This document shows positions 62,409 through 64,000 of a stretch of 64,000 nt of DNA, one piece after another. The stretch spans positions 21,088 through 85,087 of the forward strand of contig PBOG01000060.1 in assembly GCA_002724245.1 (NCBI GenBank), given 5' to 3'. Within the stretch, counting starts at the first letter, position 1, and each line of letters opens with the position of its first letter. The notes under the pieces are model-generated. The model was not told the DNA's origin. It worked only from the letters and a program-made list of their open reading frames with translations, and searched no databases. Both the position numbers and the translations under genes were made by a program. The DNA comes from Planctomycetaceae bacterium. GTDB lineage: Bacteria > Planctomycetota > Planctomycetia > Pirellulales > Pirellulaceae.

Positions 62409-64000
62409 CTATCGCGGTGCCGGCTGCCGCGAGAAGAGGTCACGCATTTCTCGGATTCGGTCCAGATCGAGACCATTAGGGCGGTGCTCAAGAAACCAAT
62501 CGAGATCTGCTACTGCGGCATCACGACGCCCCGTATTGTATCGGATAATCGAGCGTGCTCCACGTTCTGCGATCGCCTCTGGTTCGATCGCGACCATGGC
62601 TTCGAGGTAGCGTAAAGTCGCTTCGTTGTCCTGGCTCCGCTCAGCCAGCCCACGCAAGTTTGCCAGCATCCTCAGCACGATCGATTTGGGCGTCGACGGG
62701 AGCAGGTCCGCATCGCGAAGTGCCCTGCCGGCGTACTGACGCACAAGTTTGCGAAGGCCTTCCGCACCCACGTGCCGGGCTTCATTAAAAACATCGACAT
62801 ACTGTGGCTCCGCGCCTTCTCCCACAACCCTCACAATAAAATGCCCGGGCAAGCCAACGCCCTCAATTTCCAGGCCGACGCGCCGCCCCAATTCGATGTA
62901 TAAAACCGAAAGCGTGATCGGCAACCCAGTGCGATCATCGAGCACTCGATTGAGGTAACTATTCGCGCGATGGTAATAGTCAAAGCGCGCTCCGTGGAAT
63001 CCATTTTCTTTGAACATGGATTGATCTAATGCCTGCAGCCGGTCTGCCCGTGTTGCCTCGGGTGACAACCGCTGGCGAATGCCTTCAGCAAGCCGTTCCA
63101 CACTGGCAACATATGCGTTCACGTCGACTTCCTCTTCATCCAGTTGCGCGATCAGGAGACCCGCACGCAACAAGTCCACAACACCGTCTTTCGGACGCGT
63201 CACGGCTACCAACTCCCGCACCACCTTTTGTGTATGGACATCACCTGCCACACGACGCAACTCAGCTGCCTGGCGTTCGAGGGCTTCTGCTTTATCGCGA
63301 AGCACGACCACACTGGCTGCTGCGCGTTCTGTCAAGGGAGCAAGGTCAGCAGGACGCAATGATTCAATGCCAGGGAGTTTCTCAACCAGTGATCGCAATT
63401 CGTCCGCCACTTCGGGTGCGATCCGCGACGGCGCCAACTGGTCACCAACGATAAACTGTTTGAATTCTGCGCGGGTATCCCGAAACTTGGCCAACCCCAC
63501 GCGTCCTTTCGTAAACACGCGATCCGACGACTCAATCACAAGGTGGTCATTGAGGTAACACAGCAACCGTTTCTCTTCGACGCGCACCTTGAGATGATTC
63601 CACCCCTCTGGCTGGTAGTGCGGGCTGGAAATCTCTCGCAACACGTTCCACGAGAAAACATTCTCTCCATCGAAGCGGCTCAACCTTAGCTTTCCTGCAC
63701 TGGGATAAAATCCGTAATGTTTCTGCTCACCATCGGCATGAAAGACCAGACCCGCCGCCCCCTGTTCATCATCCAACTTGACGAAGACCGCAATCTCATA
63801 GGGCAGTCCTGGAGACTCCTCGTTCCGCAAACACAATGAGCGCCCTCCAAACCCCTTTCCTTTCCCATCGACCAGCAGTCGACCGCCGCGTTGCTGCCAA
63901 CGCGCCCCAAACAGTGGTGTCCACAGATGGCGATCTATCTGTCCGATGGTCAGCCAACGTTCCAGCGGCACCGGGTTAGGGCGGTCCAGCAGCGGTTTCA
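62409..64000 (-). CDS. LamG/DUF1080-like plus SirB1-type transglutaminase-like protein (5' end outside window)
   Basis: The frame is open to the window edge and reads KPLLDRPNPVPLERWL before the first in-window GTG (63971), so the true start is probably beyond 64000. Residues ~1-170 form a concanavalin-like beta module of the DUF1080 kind (YEIAVFVKLDDEQGAAGLVFHADGEQKHYGFYPSAGKLRLSRF). A coiled-coil linker follows, then the SirB1/transglutaminase-core2 region: LDQSMFKENGFHGARFDYYHRANSYLNRVLDDRTGLPITLSVLYIELGRRVGLEIEGVGLPGHFIVR, and a TPR-like end (SIIRYNTGRRDAAVADLDWFLEHRP). The usual transglutaminase Cys is not evident; many SirB1 relatives lack it. Function unknown. Confidence 0.8.
   Translation of the reverse strand, partial: KPLLDRPNPVPLERWLTIGQIDRHLWTPLFGARWQQRGGRLLVDGKGKGFGGRSLCLRNEESPGLPYEIAVFVKLDDEQGAAGLVFHADGEQKHYGFYPSAGKLRLSRFDGENVFSWNVLREISSPHYQPEGWNHLKVRVEEKRLLCYLNDHLVIESSDRVFTKGRVGLAKFRDTRAEFKQFIVGDQLAPSRIAPEVADELRSLVEKLPGIESLRPADLAPLTERAAASVVVLRDKAEALERQAAELRRVAGDVHTQKVVRELVAVTRPKDGVVDLLRAGLLIAQLDEEEVDVNAYVASVERLAEGIRQRLSPEATRADRLQALDQSMFKENGFHGARFDYYHRANSYLNRVLDDRTGLPITLSVLYIELGRRVGLEIEGVGLPGHFIVRVVGEGAEPQYVDVFNEARHVGAEGLRKLVRQYAGRALRDADLLPSTPKSIVLRMLANLRGLAERSQDNEATLRYLEAMVAIEPEAIAERGARSIIRYNTGRRDAAVADLDWFLEHRPNGLDLDRIREMRDLFSRQPAPR

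Overview
The window is one contiguous stretch of a free-living planctomycete chromosome, most likely from the Pirellulales/Planctomycetales. The gene families point there: two DUF1501 proteins with Tat leaders, a multihaem cytochrome c protein with a PA14-like N-terminus, a J-domain-like protein opening with the FDPYRIWLGIPP signature, PQQ-type beta-propeller proteins, many sugar-acid/TIM-barrel enzymes, a groEL-groES-groEL arrangement, and an archaeal-type formyltransferase (Ftr) of tetrahydromethanopterin C1 metabolism. I see no tRNA or rRNA gene, CRISPR array, insertion sequence, integrase or phage gene. Both window ends cut through a gene.

Layout. 1-5.9 kb: the end of a PQQ propeller protein, a 3-hydroxyacyl-CoA dehydrogenase and a translationally coupled NAD-salvage pair (pncB-nadE). 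5.97-14.74 kb: a compact eight-gene minus-strand operon (DUF4178, small Arg/Ser-rich protein, DUF350, membrane SpeE, exported FAD amine oxidoreductase, polytopic membrane protein, K+-channel-like protein, SpeH), preceded by an 11-bp perfect inverted repeat that brackets its probable -10 box. It looks like a membrane-centred polyamine system and is the most system-like object here. 15-20 kb: a DUF1326 protein behind a perfect palindrome, a small lipoprotein, a zf-TFIIB membrane protein and a K+-dependent-type membrane pyrophosphatase. 20.5-22.1 kb: an aldo/keto reductase coupled to an AhpD-like protein whose frame runs through an in-frame TGA exactly at the second position of the CxxC motif, followed by a hairpin with a GU apical loop. 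I read this as a selenoprotein with a bacterial SECIS element.

22.3-39 kb: BshB1-like deacetylase, DUF1501 proteins, a PQQ-propeller/MoxR pair, the pentahaem protein, a methyltransferase, sugar isomerase/epimerases, a PD40 propeller, a class I amidotransferase-like protein lacking its nucleophilic cysteine, an SMP-30 protein, SurE and Ftr. 39-46.5 kb: a proteostasis island (J-domain-like protein, FmdB-type zinc ribbon, grpE, dnaJ, groEL, groES, groEL). Its first groEL has a near-perfect sigma-54 promoter upstream, and a rho-independent terminator closes the chaperonin unit before dnaJ.

46.7-64 kb: amidohydrolase, membrane protein, fumarylacetoacetase-family hydrolase, GT4 glycosyltransferase, a second sugar isomerase, an ABC ATPase with a permease-CPBP protease fusion, a HAD phosphatase, a malate/lactate-type dehydrogenase, two enolase-superfamily dehydratase-like enzymes, asparaginyl-tRNA synthetase, a 16-bp tandem repeat, and a two-domain protein joining a LamG/DUF1080-like module to a SirB1-type transglutaminase-like module (cut by the window end). 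Function calls rest on recognised motifs and family memory only; no database search was run.
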